Under the pieces are notes generated by a model. That model did not search any database, was not told the origin of the DNA, and was given only the letters and a program-made list of their open reading frames with translations. Shown piece by piece: positions 1-8,070 of a DNA stretch of 64,000 nt. The first letter of the stretch is position 1; the number at the start of each line of letters is the position of its first letter. The position numbers and the translations under genes were made by a program. The stretch spans positions 1,364,001-1,428,000 of the forward strand of contig NZ_CP012661.1 in assembly GCF_001620265.1 (NCBI RefSeq). The letters run 5' to 3'. The DNA comes from Frigidibacter mobilis (GTDB taxonomy: Bacteria > Pseudomonadota > Alphaproteobacteria > Rhodobacterales > Rhodobacteraceae).

Positions 1-1
1 C

Positions 2-160
2 GGGCTGCGGCAATCGTGCTCGGCAATGGTGAACTACCTCTACGATCTGGCGAAGGTCGAGCGGAACAACGAAAACTTCGTCACCGGCAAGACCGTTGCC
101 GCGGCGAAATCCGTCCAGGCCCTGCTGCCGCAGGGCGTCTCTACAGGAAAAAAGTCATGA
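2..160 (+). CDS. mcd: Malonyl-CoA decarboxylase, C-terminal fragment (cut by window start)
   Basis: The reading frame enters from outside the window and ends at TGA 158-160. The visible 52 residues contain MVNYLYDL followed by a charged stretch, which resembles the C-terminus of malonyl-CoA decarboxylase (malonyl-CoA to acetyl-CoA plus CO2). The ATG of the malonyl-CoA ligase gene overlaps the stop as ATGA, so the two are translationally coupled, and an mcd-matB pair is common in alphaproteobacteria. The identification rests on a short tail plus this neighbour. The catalytic region is not visible. Confidence 0.72.
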   Translation, partial: GLRQSCSAMVNYLYDLAKVERNNENFVTGKTVAAAKSVQALLPQGVSTGKKS

Positions 161-1670
161 CCAACCCGCTGTTTGACACTCTGGTCGCCCCGCTTGCCGC
201 GCGCGAGACCGCGTTTCTGACCGATGCCGCCGGTGCCGTGCTGTCCGGCGCCGCGTTCCACGCCCTCGCGCTGCGCCTTGCCGCGGCGCTGGAGGGTTGG
301 GGCTGCGTCCGGGCGACCGCATGGCGGTGCAGATCGACAAGACGCCGGAGGCGCTGGCGCTCTATGCCGCGGCGCTGGCTTCGGGCGTGGTGTTCCTGCC
401 GCTGAACACCGCCTACACCGCGGATGAGGTGGAGTATTTCGTCGGCAATGCCGGCGCGGCGCTGCTGGTGGGCAGCCCGGCCCGGGCCGATGCCCTGCGC
501 GCTGTCGCCGCGCGCCACGGCGCGCAGTTCCAGACGCTGGATGACCGCGGGCAGGGCACGCTGGCCGAACTTGCCGCTGCCGCGCCCGCGGGCTTTGCCC
601 CGGTGCCGCGCGGGCCGGAGGATCTGGCGGCGATCCTTTATACCTCCGGCACCACCGGCCGGTCCAAGGGCGCGATGCTGACCCAGCAGAACCTGCTGTC
701 CAATGCCGAGGTTCTGGCCGCCGAATGGCGCTTCACGCCCGATGACGTTCTGCTGCACGCGCTGCCGATCTTCCATACCCACGGCCTGTTCGTCGCCTGC
801 AACGTGGTGATGCTGTCGGGCGCGTCGATGATCTTCCTGCCGGGCTTCAAGGCCGACCAGGTCATCGGGCTGCTGCCCAGGGCCACCACGATGATGGGCG
901 TGCCGACCTTCTACACCCGCCTGCTGGACGATCCGCGCTTCGACCGCGATCTGGTTGCCCATATGCGCCTCTTCACCTCGGGCTCCGCCCCGCTGCTGGC
1001 GGAAACGCATGTGCAGTTCGAAGAGCGCACCGGCCACCGCATCCTCGAACGCTATGGCATGACCGAAACCAACATGAACACCTCCAACCCCTACGAGGGC
1101 GACCGGCGGGCGGGGACCGTCGGGTTGCCGCTGCCGGGGGTGGAGCTGAAGATCACCGATCCCATCACCGGCGAGACCCTGGCGCAGGGCGAACCCGGCA
1201 TGATCGAGGTGCGCGGGGCCAACGTGTTCAAGGGCTATTGGGAAATGCCAGAAAAGACCCGGGAAGAGCTGCGCGAGGACGGGTTCTTCATCACCGGCGA
1301 TATCGGCCAGATCGACACCGACGGCTATGTCAGCATCGTCGGACGGCAGAAGGATCTTATCATCACCGGCGGCTACAACGTCTATCCCAAAGAGATCGAG
1401 CTGATCCTCGATGACCAGCCCGGCGTGCTGGAAAGCGCGGTGATCGGCGTGCCGCATCCCGATTTCGGCGAGGCGGTGGTGGCGGTGCTGGTGCCGGCGA
1501 AGGATGCAAAGATCGACACTGTGGCCATTGCCGGGGTGCTGGGGCAGTCGCTGGCGCGATTCAAGCAACCCAAGCAGATCATCGTGCTGCCCGACCTGCC
1601 GCGCAACACGATGGGAAAGGTGCAGAAGAACCTGCTGCGCCAGGACCATGCGCGGCTGTTCGCAGGCTGA
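157..1670 (+). CDS. matB: Malonyl-CoA synthetase (malonate-CoA ligase), frameshifted
   Basis: This is an acyl-CoA synthetase (ANL superfamily) that should join malonate to CoA using ATP. ATG 157 opens MTNPLFDTLVAPLAARE, but the frame runs off near 295. The main frame resumes at 297 with LGLRPGDRMAVQIDKTPEAL and continues to 1670. Adding one G to the GGG run at 294-296 gives a protein of about 504 aa, normal for MatB. The AMP/ATP-binding motif YTSGTTGRSKGAM is near residues 161-173, and the C-terminal catalytic-lysine region reads RNTMGKVQKN. The upstream mcd fragment supports malonate specificity over a general acyl-CoA ligase. The frameshift looks like a homopolymer error, because the rest of the gene is intact. 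Confidence 0.85.
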
Positions 1671-1681
1671 CGCATGAAAAT

Positions 1682-1704
1682 GCCCCGGCCGTGAGGGCCG
1701 GGGC
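1682..1704 (-). terminator. Terminator between convergent matB and DUF892 gene
   Basis: A perfect 9-bp stem (GCCCCGGCC / GGCCGGGGC) encloses the loop GTGAG. On the minus strand it is followed by ATTTTCAT, so it best terminates the minus-strand DUF892 gene, though it could stop matB transcription as well. Confidence 0.7.
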
Positions 1705-1728
1705 TGAGCAAAGGGCAGGGGCCGCGGG

Positions 1729-2223
1729 TCAGGCCGCCAGCGCCGCCTTGTTGGCATCGGTCTTGGCAAGCTGCGACAGCGCCTTGTCGGTCGCCTGTTC
1801 CTCGGCCAGCGTTTCCGACAGCAGTTTGGCCGCGTCGGCATGGCCCAGAAGCGTCGCCCAGTTGGACAGCGTGGTGTAGCGGGCCATCTCGTAATGCTCG
1901 ACCGCCTGCGCCGCGGCCACGAGGCCGGCGTCGATGGAGGCCATGCCCTTGTACTGGTCGATGATCTCTTCCCCCTCTTCGAGGATGCCATCTATGGCCG
2001 GGCAGGTCTTGCCCTGCGCGCGCTTGCCAAGCGCCTCGAACACCTGGTCGAGCCGCTCCTTCTGCGTCTCGGTCTCGTCCTTGTGTTTCAGGAAGGCATC
2101 GCGCAGCGTCTCCGATTGCGCGGCGCGGGCCATCTTGGGCAGCGCTTTCAGGATCTTGCGCTCGGCATAGTAGATGTCCTTCAGGCCGTCGTAAAACAGC
2201 GATCCAAGGTCTTTATCTTTCAT
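1729..2223 (-). CDS. DUF892 (YciE/YciF-type) ferritin-like protein
   Basis: This 164-aa protein starts MKDKDLGSLFYDGLKDIYYAE, the hallmark N-terminus of the DUF892 ferritin-like four-helix family (YciF/YciE). Glu/His residues expected for a di-iron site are visible: the early YYAERKIL, LEEGEEIIDQYKG and QAVEHYEMARY. The start at 2223 is chosen because GGGAG lies just upstream and family homology begins there; in-frame codons further upstream encode low-complexity sequence. The family is linked to general or envelope stress, but its reaction is not established. It lies between matB and the pseudoazurin gene with no clear operon partner. Confidence 0.8.
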   Translation of the reverse strand: MKDKDLGSLFYDGLKDIYYAERKILKALPKMARAAQSETLRDAFLKHKDETETQKERLDQVFEALGKRAQGKTCPAIDGILEEGEEIIDQYKGMASIDAGLVAAAQAVEHYEMARYTTLSNWATLLGHADAAKLLSETLAEEQATDKALSQLAKTDANKAALAA

Positions 2224-2321
2224 GGTCAGTCTCCCGGGGGTTGGAGTGTGATGCCGGGGAGAACGTGGGAAGGGGCGGGTGGTTCCCCCGCCCGCCGCCC
2301 AGTGCCCGTGTCGTTGGCGCC

Positions 2322-2756
2322 CTACTTGGTAATCTGCGCGAACAGCGGCTCGAACCGGGCCTTGGCCTTGCCCTTCTGGGTCACGGCCGCGGCTGCCTCC
2401 AGATTGACCGGCGCGCCCGACTGGATCAGCGCGACCATGCCCATTGTGTAATGGGGCGTACATTTCACGCCATAAAGCCCCTCGGCCGTCACGGTCAGCA
2501 CGTAATCTTCACCGAGCTTGCTTTTGAAGGCCTCGACGCCCTCGGGCAGCATGTCCTTGATGTTCTCGACATTGTGGCCCTTGTCGGTGGCGATGAAGGT
2601 CACCGTGTCGCCGGGGGCGACCTTCACCAAGGCCGGCTCGAAGACCATCGCGCCCTCGGTGCCCTTGTTGAGCATCAGCACATCGACGTTGGCGGCCTGG
2701 GCAGAGGCGGCCAGCAGCAGCGCGGCAAGAGTGGAGGCGATCAGGTTCGGGAACAT
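2322..2756 (-). CDS. Pseudoazurin (periplasmic blue copper electron carrier)
   Basis: The protein has 144 aa with a cleavable signal peptide (residues 1-21, ending AQA). The type I copper ligands are His61 (GHN), Cys99, His102 (KCTPH) and Met107, which match the pseudoazurin ligands His40/Cys78/His81/Met86 once the signal peptide is removed. Pseudoazurin is a periplasmic electron donor to nitrite, NO or N2O reductases in denitrifiers. A perfect FNR/NNR-type palindrome lies 70-83 bp upstream, with a TAGAAC -10 candidate at 2802-2797 placed for a class II promoter. Expression is therefore probably controlled by low oxygen or NO together with the nor genes. Confidence 0.93.
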   Translation of the reverse strand: MFPNLIASTLAALLLAASAQAANVDVLMLNKGTEGAMVFEPALVKVAPGDTVTFIATDKGHNVENIKDMLPEGVEAFKSKLGEDYVLTVTAEGLYGVKCTPHYTMGMVALIQSGAPVNLEAAAAVTQKGKAKARFEPLFAQITK

Positions 2757-2825
2757 GGGGTGTCCTTTCAGGATGGCAGCAATTGGTGTTGCCCCCGTTC
2801 TAGGCTATTGTCCCCCCGCGGCTCG

Positions 2826-2839
2826 TTGTGCTGCCACAA
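2826..2839. promoter_or_regulatory. FNR/NNR-type box upstream of pseudoazurin and dnr1
   Basis: TTGTGCTGCCACAA is a perfect TTGTG-N4-CACAA palindrome. Its centre (2832.5) is about 41 bp from a minus-strand start inferred from the TAGAAC -10 candidate at 2802-2797. That is the classic activator position for the pseudoazurin gene. It also lies just 5' of the dnr1 start at 2855, where it could give autoregulation. Confidence 0.75.
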
Positions 2840-2854
2840 CATCGGAGGCGGCGT

Positions 2855-3550
2855 TTGCACAAACTTGACGAAAGCCTGCTGACCGGCCTGCCGCCGTTCC
2901 GCAAGCTCGCCCGCCCGCAGATCCGCGAGATCCTGGATGCGGCGCAGGCGCTGCGCTTTGATGCCGGGCTGGCGGTGTTCAGCGAGGGGATGCCGGTGGA
3001 GCGGTTCTTCCTGCTGCTCGACGGGCATATCCGCGTGATCCGCACCACGCCCGCAGGGGACCAGATCATCGCGCTGCATATCGCGCCGGGGCAGCTGTTC
3101 GGCATCGGCGCGGCGCTTGGCCATACCGCCTATCCGGCGACCGCGATGACGGCGGATGACTGCGTGGTGCTGGCCTGGCCAAACCGGCTGTGGGCAGAGT
3201 TCACCGCGCGGCATGAGGGCTTTGCCACCGAGACCTACAAGGTCGTGGGCGCCCGCGTCGGCGAGATGAACAACCGGATCGTGGAACTGGCGACGCAGCA
3301 GGTGGAACAGCGCATCGCCAATGCGGTGCTGCGGCTGGTCACCCAGATGGGCCGCAAGGTTGAGGGCGGGATCGAGATCGGCATCCCGATCACCCGGCAG
3401 AACATCTCGGACATGACCGGCACCACGCTGCACACCGTCAGCCGGCTGCTGAGCGCCTGGGAGCGGGACGGGATCGTGGTGTCCGAGCGCCGCAAGATCA
3501 CCGTGACCGCGCCGCACCGTCTGGTGATGCTTAGCGGCGCCGAGGGCTGA
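2855..3550 (+). CDS. Crp/Fnr-family regulator, Dnr/NNR type (copy 1)
   Basis: About 231 aa: an N-terminal cyclic-nucleotide-binding-like beta-roll (about 10-130), a long dimerisation helix, and a C-terminal HTH with ITRQNISDMTGTTLHTVSRLLSAW as recognition region. There is no N-terminal cysteine cluster, so it is not an oxygen-sensing FNR. The position beside pseudoazurin, nnrS and nor fits the heme-based NO sensors Dnr/NNR. The start TTG 2855 is chosen for the GGAGG at 2844-2848, six bases upstream; an in-frame GTG at 2828 lacks this spacing and would place the FNR-like box inside the gene. A close paralogue lies at 5205-5990. The exact subfamily is inferred. Confidence 0.82.
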   Translation: MHKLDESLLTGLPPFRKLARPQIREILDAAQALRFDAGLAVFSEGMPVERFFLLLDGHIRVIRTTPAGDQIIALHIAPGQLFGIGAALGHTAYPATAMTADDCVVLAWPNRLWAEFTARHEGFATETYKVVGARVGEMNNRIVELATQQVEQRIANAVLRLVTQMGRKVEGGIEIGIPITRQNISDMTGTTLHTVSRLLSAWERDGIVVSERRKITVTAPHRLVMLSGAEG

Positions 3551-3817
3551 TTACGGCCCGGGCTTGCGGCGGTAATCGGCGGTGGAGGTTTGCAGCACCT
3601 CGCCGCTGGCAGCTACGGTCAGCCGCAACCGGCGGGTCGCGGAAAAGAAGGTCAGCCGGAAGCGCCCCGCGTCCTCGTCCATCCCCGTCTCGCACTGGCT
3701 GGTGACGGCGCCGCTGCGCAGGGCGGCGCGCAGGGCCTCGGGCTCCATCTGCAGGGCCTTGGCGACAAGCGCCGCGTCGACCTCGATCCGGCCGTCTTCA
3801 AAGCTGATCGCGCCCAT
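3551..3817 (-). CDS. Small conserved protein, probably DUF6522 family
   Basis: An 88-aa soluble protein beginning MGAISFEDGRIEVDAALVAKAL, with an acidic, hydrophobic-alternating N-terminus and the segment GRFRLTFFSATRRLRLTV in the middle. It converges on dnr1 (ends adjoin at 3550/3551) and lies about 55 bp downstream of nnrS on the same strand. It resembles the small DUF6522 proteins found beside denitrification genes in Rhodobacterales. That family assignment is from memory of its pattern and is moderate. No catalytic motif, cysteine pair or membrane segment suggests a function. Confidence 0.6.
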   Translation of the reverse strand: MGAISFEDGRIEVDAALVAKALQMEPEALRAALRSGAVTSQCETGMDEDAGRFRLTFFSATRRLRLTVAASGEVLQTSTADYRRKPGP

Positions 3818-3873
3818 GTGCTGTCTCCGTTTCCTGTGCCCAATCTAGGGGCGCCGGTGCCGGGTGCAACGCC

Positions 3874-5049
3874 CTACCGTCCGCCCGGCACTCGCCGCGC
3901 CGGGTTGGGCCGGGTCAGGATCGGCGCGAACCGCCACAGGAACAGGCCGAACCCCAGCACCCACAGCGCCGCCGCGGCCCACAGGCCGGCTCCCAAGGGC
4001 GCCGCCACCCGAACCAGCGCCGCCAGTGCCACGCAGATAAAGGCAACAGTCAGCGCCCGCCCCGCCACCAGCTCGCGCGCGGTATGGCCAAGCGAGGCGC
4101 GCATCATCACCGCCAGTGTCATCCCGCCAATGCCGCCGACGCCCAGCAGGTGCAGTCCGGCCACTGCGGGCCAGACCCCAAGCGCGGCCAGCCCCAATGC
4201 TGCCAGCCCGGCCGGGATGAAGGCGAAGGCCACATGCAGCATCGCCAGCAGCGGCGAGCGCCAGGCGCGCAGGCCTCGCCACCGCGCCAGCCGCAGCGCC
4301 TGCAGCGCCCCTGCCAGCAGCAACCCCGCCCCGGCCGGCACGCCATCGGGCTGCGCCACCCAGACCAGCAGCGCCGCCAGCGTGGCCGCAAGGCACAGCA
4401 CGTCGAACGGCCCGAACGGCACCGGCAGCGGCCCCGGCCCGCGCTTGGCTAGCCAGTTGCGGGTGAAGCTGGGGATGATCCGCCCGCCGATCAGCACGAT
4501 CAGGAGCGTGACCATCGCAAAGCCAAGGCGGCGGCCGATCTCGGCGCTGCCCTGCATCATCGCCTCCAGATGGAAGGTGATGTTCGCGGCCAGATACAGC
4601 AGCACCGGCAGCACCACCATCAGGTTGCGCCAGTTTCGCCCCGCCACGATCTCTGTCACTACCATCGCGCCGACGGCCAGCAGGAAGCCGCAATCGACGG
4701 CCATCACCAGCAGCGGCCAAGGCATGAACGCCACCGCCAGACGCCCGGAAATCCACAGCGCCGCCAGCGCGATCAGCGGCCAACCCCGTGTCGGCATCCG
4801 CCCGGTCCAGTTCGGGATCGCGGTGAACAGGAACCCCGCGATCACCGCCGAGGTGTAGCCGAACAGCATCTCATGGATGTGCCAGTCCAGCGCCGGGAAC
4901 GGGCCGGCCAGCGCCAGGTGCCCCGACCACGCCGCCATCCACAGCGGCACGGCCAGCACCGCGAACAGGCCGGCGGCCAGAAACAGCGGCCGAAATCCGT
5001 AGCTGAACAGCGCGGGGCCGGCATAGGGCGGACGGAGGGGCGGGTGCAT
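3874..5049 (-). CDS. nnrS: NnrS family heme-copper membrane protein
   Basis: About 391 aa with roughly twelve hydrophobic segments. The N-terminus contains ALFSYGFRPLFLAAGLFAVL, the signature start of NnrS, followed by LDWHIHEMLFGYTSAVIAGF with conserved histidines. NnrS is a heme- and copper-containing inner-membrane protein linked to tolerance of nitrosative stress and found in NO-responsive regulons. The start at 5049 (MHPPLRPPY) is preferred because a GAAGG lies upstream and the family normally begins a few residues before FSYGFRP; in-frame starts up to 5136 add a proline/arginine-rich tail. It is divergent from dnr2 and shares the palindrome at 5176-5189. Confidence 0.9.
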   Translation of the reverse strand: MHPPLRPPYAGPALFSYGFRPLFLAAGLFAVLAVPLWMAAWSGHLALAGPFPALDWHIHEMLFGYTSAVIAGFLFTAIPNWTGRMPTRGWPLIALAALWISGRLAVAFMPWPLLVMAVDCGFLLAVGAMVVTEIVAGRNWRNLMVVLPVLLYLAANITFHLEAMMQGSAEIGRRLGFAMVTLLIVLIGGRIIPSFTRNWLAKRGPGPLPVPFGPFDVLCLAATLAALLVWVAQPDGVPAGAGLLLAGALQALRLARWRGLRAWRSPLLAMLHVAFAFIPAGLAALGLAALGVWPAVAGLHLLGVGGIGGMTLAVMMRASLGHTARELVAGRALTVAFICVALAALVRVAAPLGAGLWAAAALWVLGFGLFLWRFAPILTRPNPARRVPGGR

Positions 5050-5175
5050 GTCGGGTGCCTTCGTGCGGGGGCGGGGCGGGTCGGCTGGCCACGGAGTCCG
5101 GTCCGCCTCGTGCCCGGCAGGGATCAGTTGCATCATTCCTGGGCGCTTCGTGCCATACTTGGGCAGTGATCGACG

Positions 5176-5189
5176 TTGCGCTTGCTCAA
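5176..5189. promoter_or_regulatory. FNR/NNR-type box between nnrS and dnr2
   Basis: TTGCGCTTGCTCAA keeps the TTG-N8-CAA frame of an FNR/NNR site. It lies 15 bp before the dnr2 ATG, too close to activate dnr2 in the usual geometry. It is better placed for a minus-strand nnrS transcript with a TATGGC -10 candidate at 5157-5152. Confidence 0.6.
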
Positions 5190-5204
5190 CCTCCGGAGAG
5201 TGCC

Positions 5205-5990
5205 ATGAGACTGCTCGACGAACGCCAGCTGGCGCGCGCGCCGCCCTTCTGCCGCCTGGACCCGCATCAGTTGCGCCGGGTGCGGGATCTCGCCCAGGCC
5301 CGGAATGCGGCCATCGGCACCGTGGTGTTCGACGAGGGCCAGCCCGCGCTGCGCTTCCACCTGATCCTGTCGGGCCATGTCCGGCTGGTGCGCATGACGG
5401 CTGAGGGCGAGCAGATCATCGTGCTGCATGTGGCGGCGGGGCAGATCTTCGGCCTCGGCGCCCCGCTTGGCCGGGCGACCCGCCAGGAAACCGCGATCAC
5501 CGCGGATGACTGCCAGCTGCTGTCATGGCCGACGGCGCTGTGGCAGGTGTTTTCGGACGACTATGCCAGCTTCGCCAAGGAAACCATGCGCTCGCTCGGC
5601 GCGCGGGCCGACGAGATGAGCAACCGCATCGTCGAGCTGTCGACCAAGCTGGTGGAACAGCGGATCGCCTGCGCCCTGCTGCGGATGATCGGCCAATCGG
5701 GCCGCAAGGTTGCGGGCGGCATCGAGATCGGCTTTCCGATCTCGCGCCAGAACATCGCCGACATGACCGGCACCACGCTGCACACCGTCAGCCGTGTGCT
5801 CAGCGCCTGGGAAAAGCGGGGGCTGATCCTCAGCACGCGCTGCCATGTGGTGGTGTCGGACCCGCATGGGATGGTGATGATTGCCAGCGGCGCGGCCCGC
5901 CCCGATCAGCCCGCCACTGCCGCGCGCAGATCGGCGCGAAAGGCGGCCTCGTCGATTCCGTATTCGGCGCAGGCGTCCATCACCGTGTGA
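5205..5990 (+). CDS. Crp/Fnr-family regulator, Dnr/NNR type (copy 2)
   Basis: 261 aa with the same architecture as the regulator at 2855-3550: a sensor beta-roll followed by HTH with ISRQNIADMTGTTLHTVSRVLSAW. The two HTH regions differ at only a few positions, so they are paralogues flanking nnrS. No FNR-type cysteine cluster is present. ATG 5205 is supported by GGAGAG at 5195-5200. The last 30 or so residues (from about ARPDQPATAARRS) overlap the opposite DUF1858 gene and look like a late extension of low complexity. The likely role is NO-dependent activation of nnrS and nor. The division of labour between the two copies is unknown. Confidence 0.82.
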   Translation: MRLLDERQLARAPPFCRLDPHQLRRVRDLAQARNAAIGTVVFDEGQPALRFHLILSGHVRLVRMTAEGEQIIVLHVAAGQIFGLGAPLGRATRQETAITADDCQLLSWPTALWQVFSDDYASFAKETMRSLGARADEMSNRIVELSTKLVEQRIACALLRMIGQSGRKVAGGIEIGFPISRQNIADMTGTTLHTVSRVLSAWEKRGLILSTRCHVVVSDPHGMVMIASGAARPDQPATAARRSARKAASSIPYSAQASITV

Positions 5991-6115
5991 AACGGCGAGA
6001 TCGGGCAGCCAAGGCACAGCATCTTGCGCGACAGGAACACCGCGGCCGCTTCTGGCCAGCGGTCGAACAGCAGCCGCAGCGGCAGGTCGGGATCATCTAT
6101 CCTGGGGCCGCGCAT
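5906..6115 (-). CDS. DUF1858-domain redox protein (hybrid-cluster-associated type)
   Basis: A 69-aa protein, MRGPRIDDPDLPLRLLFDRWPEA onwards, with the CLGCP cysteine pair and the following helix FHTVMDACAEYGIDEAAF. This is the DUF1858 pattern, also described as a hybrid-cluster-associated disulfide protein. It is divergent from norC and overlaps the 3' end of dnr2 by 85 bp, tail to tail. The FNR/NNR box at 6179-6192 lies 64 bp upstream of its start, so it may be induced together with norC. The molecular role is not established; a redox or NO-related function is inference from context. Confidence 0.72.
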   Translation of the reverse strand: MRGPRIDDPDLPLRLLFDRWPEAAAVFLSRKMLCLGCPISPFHTVMDACAEYGIDEAAFRADLRAAVAG

Positions 6116-6178
6116 GATGCCTCCGCCGCGGCCGGATGGGCCGTGCCGCACCCTCGCCCCTGCCAACGCCCCCCGTCG

Positions 6179-6192
6179 TTGCGCTGGCACAA
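6179..6192. promoter_or_regulatory. FNR/NNR-type box driving norCBQD
   Basis: TTGCGCTGGCACAA differs from a perfect TTGTG-N4-CACAA palindrome by one base. Its centre (6185.5) is 41.5 bp before a start point at about 6227, predicted from the -10 candidate TAGACC at 6216-6221. This is the standard class II activator arrangement. norC begins at 6255. Confidence 0.75.
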
Positions 6193-6254
6193 CGTCACCC
6201 CACGGCGCCGCGGGGTAGACCGGCCCGATCCGCAACAATCGCCAGGACGACGCC

Positions 6255-6707
6255 ATGTCAGAGATCCTCACGAAGTCACGGGCCAGGAACATCTTCTACG
6301 GCGGTTCGCTGTTCTTCATCATCGTGTTCATCGCCATGACATTCCATTCCCACCGCTATGTGGTGAACGTCTCTACCGCCGGGATGCCGCTGTCACCCGA
6401 GGTGATCCTCGGCAAGCATGTCTGGGAGCGGCACAGCTGCATCAACTGCCACACCCTGCATGGTGAGGGCGCCTATTTCGCGCCCGAGCTTGGCAATGTC
6501 ATGACCCGCTGGGGCGTGCAGGATGATCCCGAAGCCGCCTTCGAGACGATGGATGGCTGGATGGCCGCGCAACCCAGCGGCATCGAGGGGCGCCGGCAGA
6601 TGCCGTTCTTCAAGATCACCCCCGAAGAGATGCGCGGCCTGACCGAGTTCCTGCGGTGGGCCGACCAGACCGACACGCAAGGCTGGCCGCCGACGGATGC
6701 GGGTTAG
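6255..6707 (+). CDS. norC: Nitric oxide reductase subunit C (cytochrome c)
   Basis: 150 aa with an N-terminal membrane anchor (about 13-30, FYGGSLFFIIVFIAMTF) and a single c-type heme site CINCH at 62-66. Met116 (RRQMPFF) is the probable distal ligand. NorC is the small periplasmic-facing subunit that passes electrons to NorB for reduction of two NO to N2O. It is the first gene of norCBQD. A GGAGAG follows its stop to start norB 11 bp later. An NNR-type box and a -10 candidate precede it. Confidence 0.96.
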   Translation: MSEILTKSRARNIFYGGSLFFIIVFIAMTFHSHRYVVNVSTAGMPLSPEVILGKHVWERHSCINCHTLHGEGAYFAPELGNVMTRWGVQDDPEAAFETMDGWMAAQPSGIEGRRQMPFFKITPEEMRGLTEFLRWADQTDTQGWPPTDAG

Positions 6708-6717
6708 GAGAGAGCAC

Positions 6718-8070
6718 ATGAAATACCAATCGCAAAAGGTCGCCTACGCCTATTTCCTGGTGGCAATGGGGCTGTTCGGCATCCAGGTCCTGGGCGGGCT
6801 GCTGGCCGGCTGGGTCTATGTCTGGCCCAACACGCTGTCGGAACTGCTGCCCTTCAACATCATCCGCATGATCCACACCAATGCACTGATCGTCTGGCTG
6901 CTGCTGGGGTTCTTCGGAGCCGCCTACTTCCTTGTGCCCGAGGAATCGGAGCGTGAGATCTGGTCGGTGAAACTCGCCTACCTCCAACTCATCATCCTTG
7001 TCGTCGGCACGCTCGGCGCTGTCGGCAGCTACCTTGTCGGCATCCACGGCGGGCGCGAGTTTCTGGAACAGCCGCTCTGGGTCAAGTTCGGTATCCTCGT
7101 CGCGGCGCTGATCTTCTTGCTGAACATCTCGATGACCGTGCTGGCGGGCCGCAAGACAGCGATCACCGGCGTGCTGCTGACGGGCCTGTGGCTGTTGTCG
7201 CTGCTGTGGATCTTTGCCTTCATCAACCCCGACAACCTCAGCCTCGACAAGATGTACTGGTGGTTCGTCGTCCATCTCTGGGTCGAGGGCACATGGGAGT
7301 TGGTGATGGCCGCGATCCTGGCCTTCCTGATGCTGAAGCTGACCGGCGTTGACCGCGAGGTGGTGGAGAAGTGGCTCTATGTGATCGTCGCCACCGCCCT
7401 CTTTTCCGGCATCCTCGGTACCGGGCACCATTTCTACTGGATCGGCCTGCCGGAATACTGGCAATGGACCGGCTCCATCTTCTCGGCCTTCGAGGTGGTC
7501 CCGTTCTTTGCGATGATGTCCTTTGCCTTCATCATGGTCTGGAAGGGCCGCCGCAACCATCCCAACAAGGCGGCGCTGCTCTGGGCGCTTGGCTCTGCCA
7601 CGGTGGCGTTCTTCGGGGCAGGGGTCTGGGGCTTCCTGCACACCTTCCACGGCGTGAACTTCTACACCCACGGTACACAGATCACCGCGGCGCACGGGCA
7701 CCTTGCCTTCTATGGCGCTTATGTGGCGATGAACCTTGCGATCATCACCTATGCAATGCCGCTGCTGCGCGGCCGTGCCCCCTACAACCAGGTGCTGAAC
7801 ATGGTGTCGTTCTGGCTGATGACCGGGGGCATGGCGTTCATGACCTTCGTGCTGACCTTCGCCGGCACGATCCAGACCCATATGCAGCGCATCGTCGGCG
7901 ACTATTACATGGATGTGCAGGACCAGCTGGCCCTGTTTTACATGATGCGCCTTGGCGCGGGCGTCTGTGTGGTGTTGGGGGCGCTGCTGTTCATCTACAG
8001 CCAGCTTGTGGTTCGGCGTGAGATGATCGCCCCGAATACCATGCCCAAGGCTGAGGGAGAGGCCGCATGA
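6718..8070 (+). CDS. norB: Nitric oxide reductase subunit B (catalytic)
   Basis: 450 aa with twelve predicted membrane segments and the heme-copper oxidase fold of the cNOR type. Conserved histidine segments are visible: RMIHTNALIVWLLLGFFGA, GTGHHFYWIG and THGTQITAAHGHLAFYGAY, which in the family bind heme b, heme b3 and non-heme iron FeB. ATG 6718 is chosen over an upstream in-frame start because GGAGAG sits at 6707-6712. It catalyses NO reduction with electrons from NorC. The stop overlaps the norQ start as ATGA, so translation is coupled. Confidence 0.97.
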   Translation: MKYQSQKVAYAYFLVAMGLFGIQVLGGLLAGWVYVWPNTLSELLPFNIIRMIHTNALIVWLLLGFFGAAYFLVPEESEREIWSVKLAYLQLIILVVGTLGAVGSYLVGIHGGREFLEQPLWVKFGILVAALIFLLNISMTVLAGRKTAITGVLLTGLWLLSLLWIFAFINPDNLSLDKMYWWFVVHLWVEGTWELVMAAILAFLMLKLTGVDREVVEKWLYVIVATALFSGILGTGHHFYWIGLPEYWQWTGSIFSAFEVVPFFAMMSFAFIMVWKGRRNHPNKAALLWALGSATVAFFGAGVWGFLHTFHGVNFYTHGTQITAAHGHLAFYGAYVAMNLAIITYAMPLLRGRAPYNQVLNMVSFWLMTGGMAFMTFVLTFAGTIQTHMQRIVGDYYMDVQDQLALFYMMRLGAGVCVVLGALLFIYSQLVVRREMIAPNTMPKAEGEAA

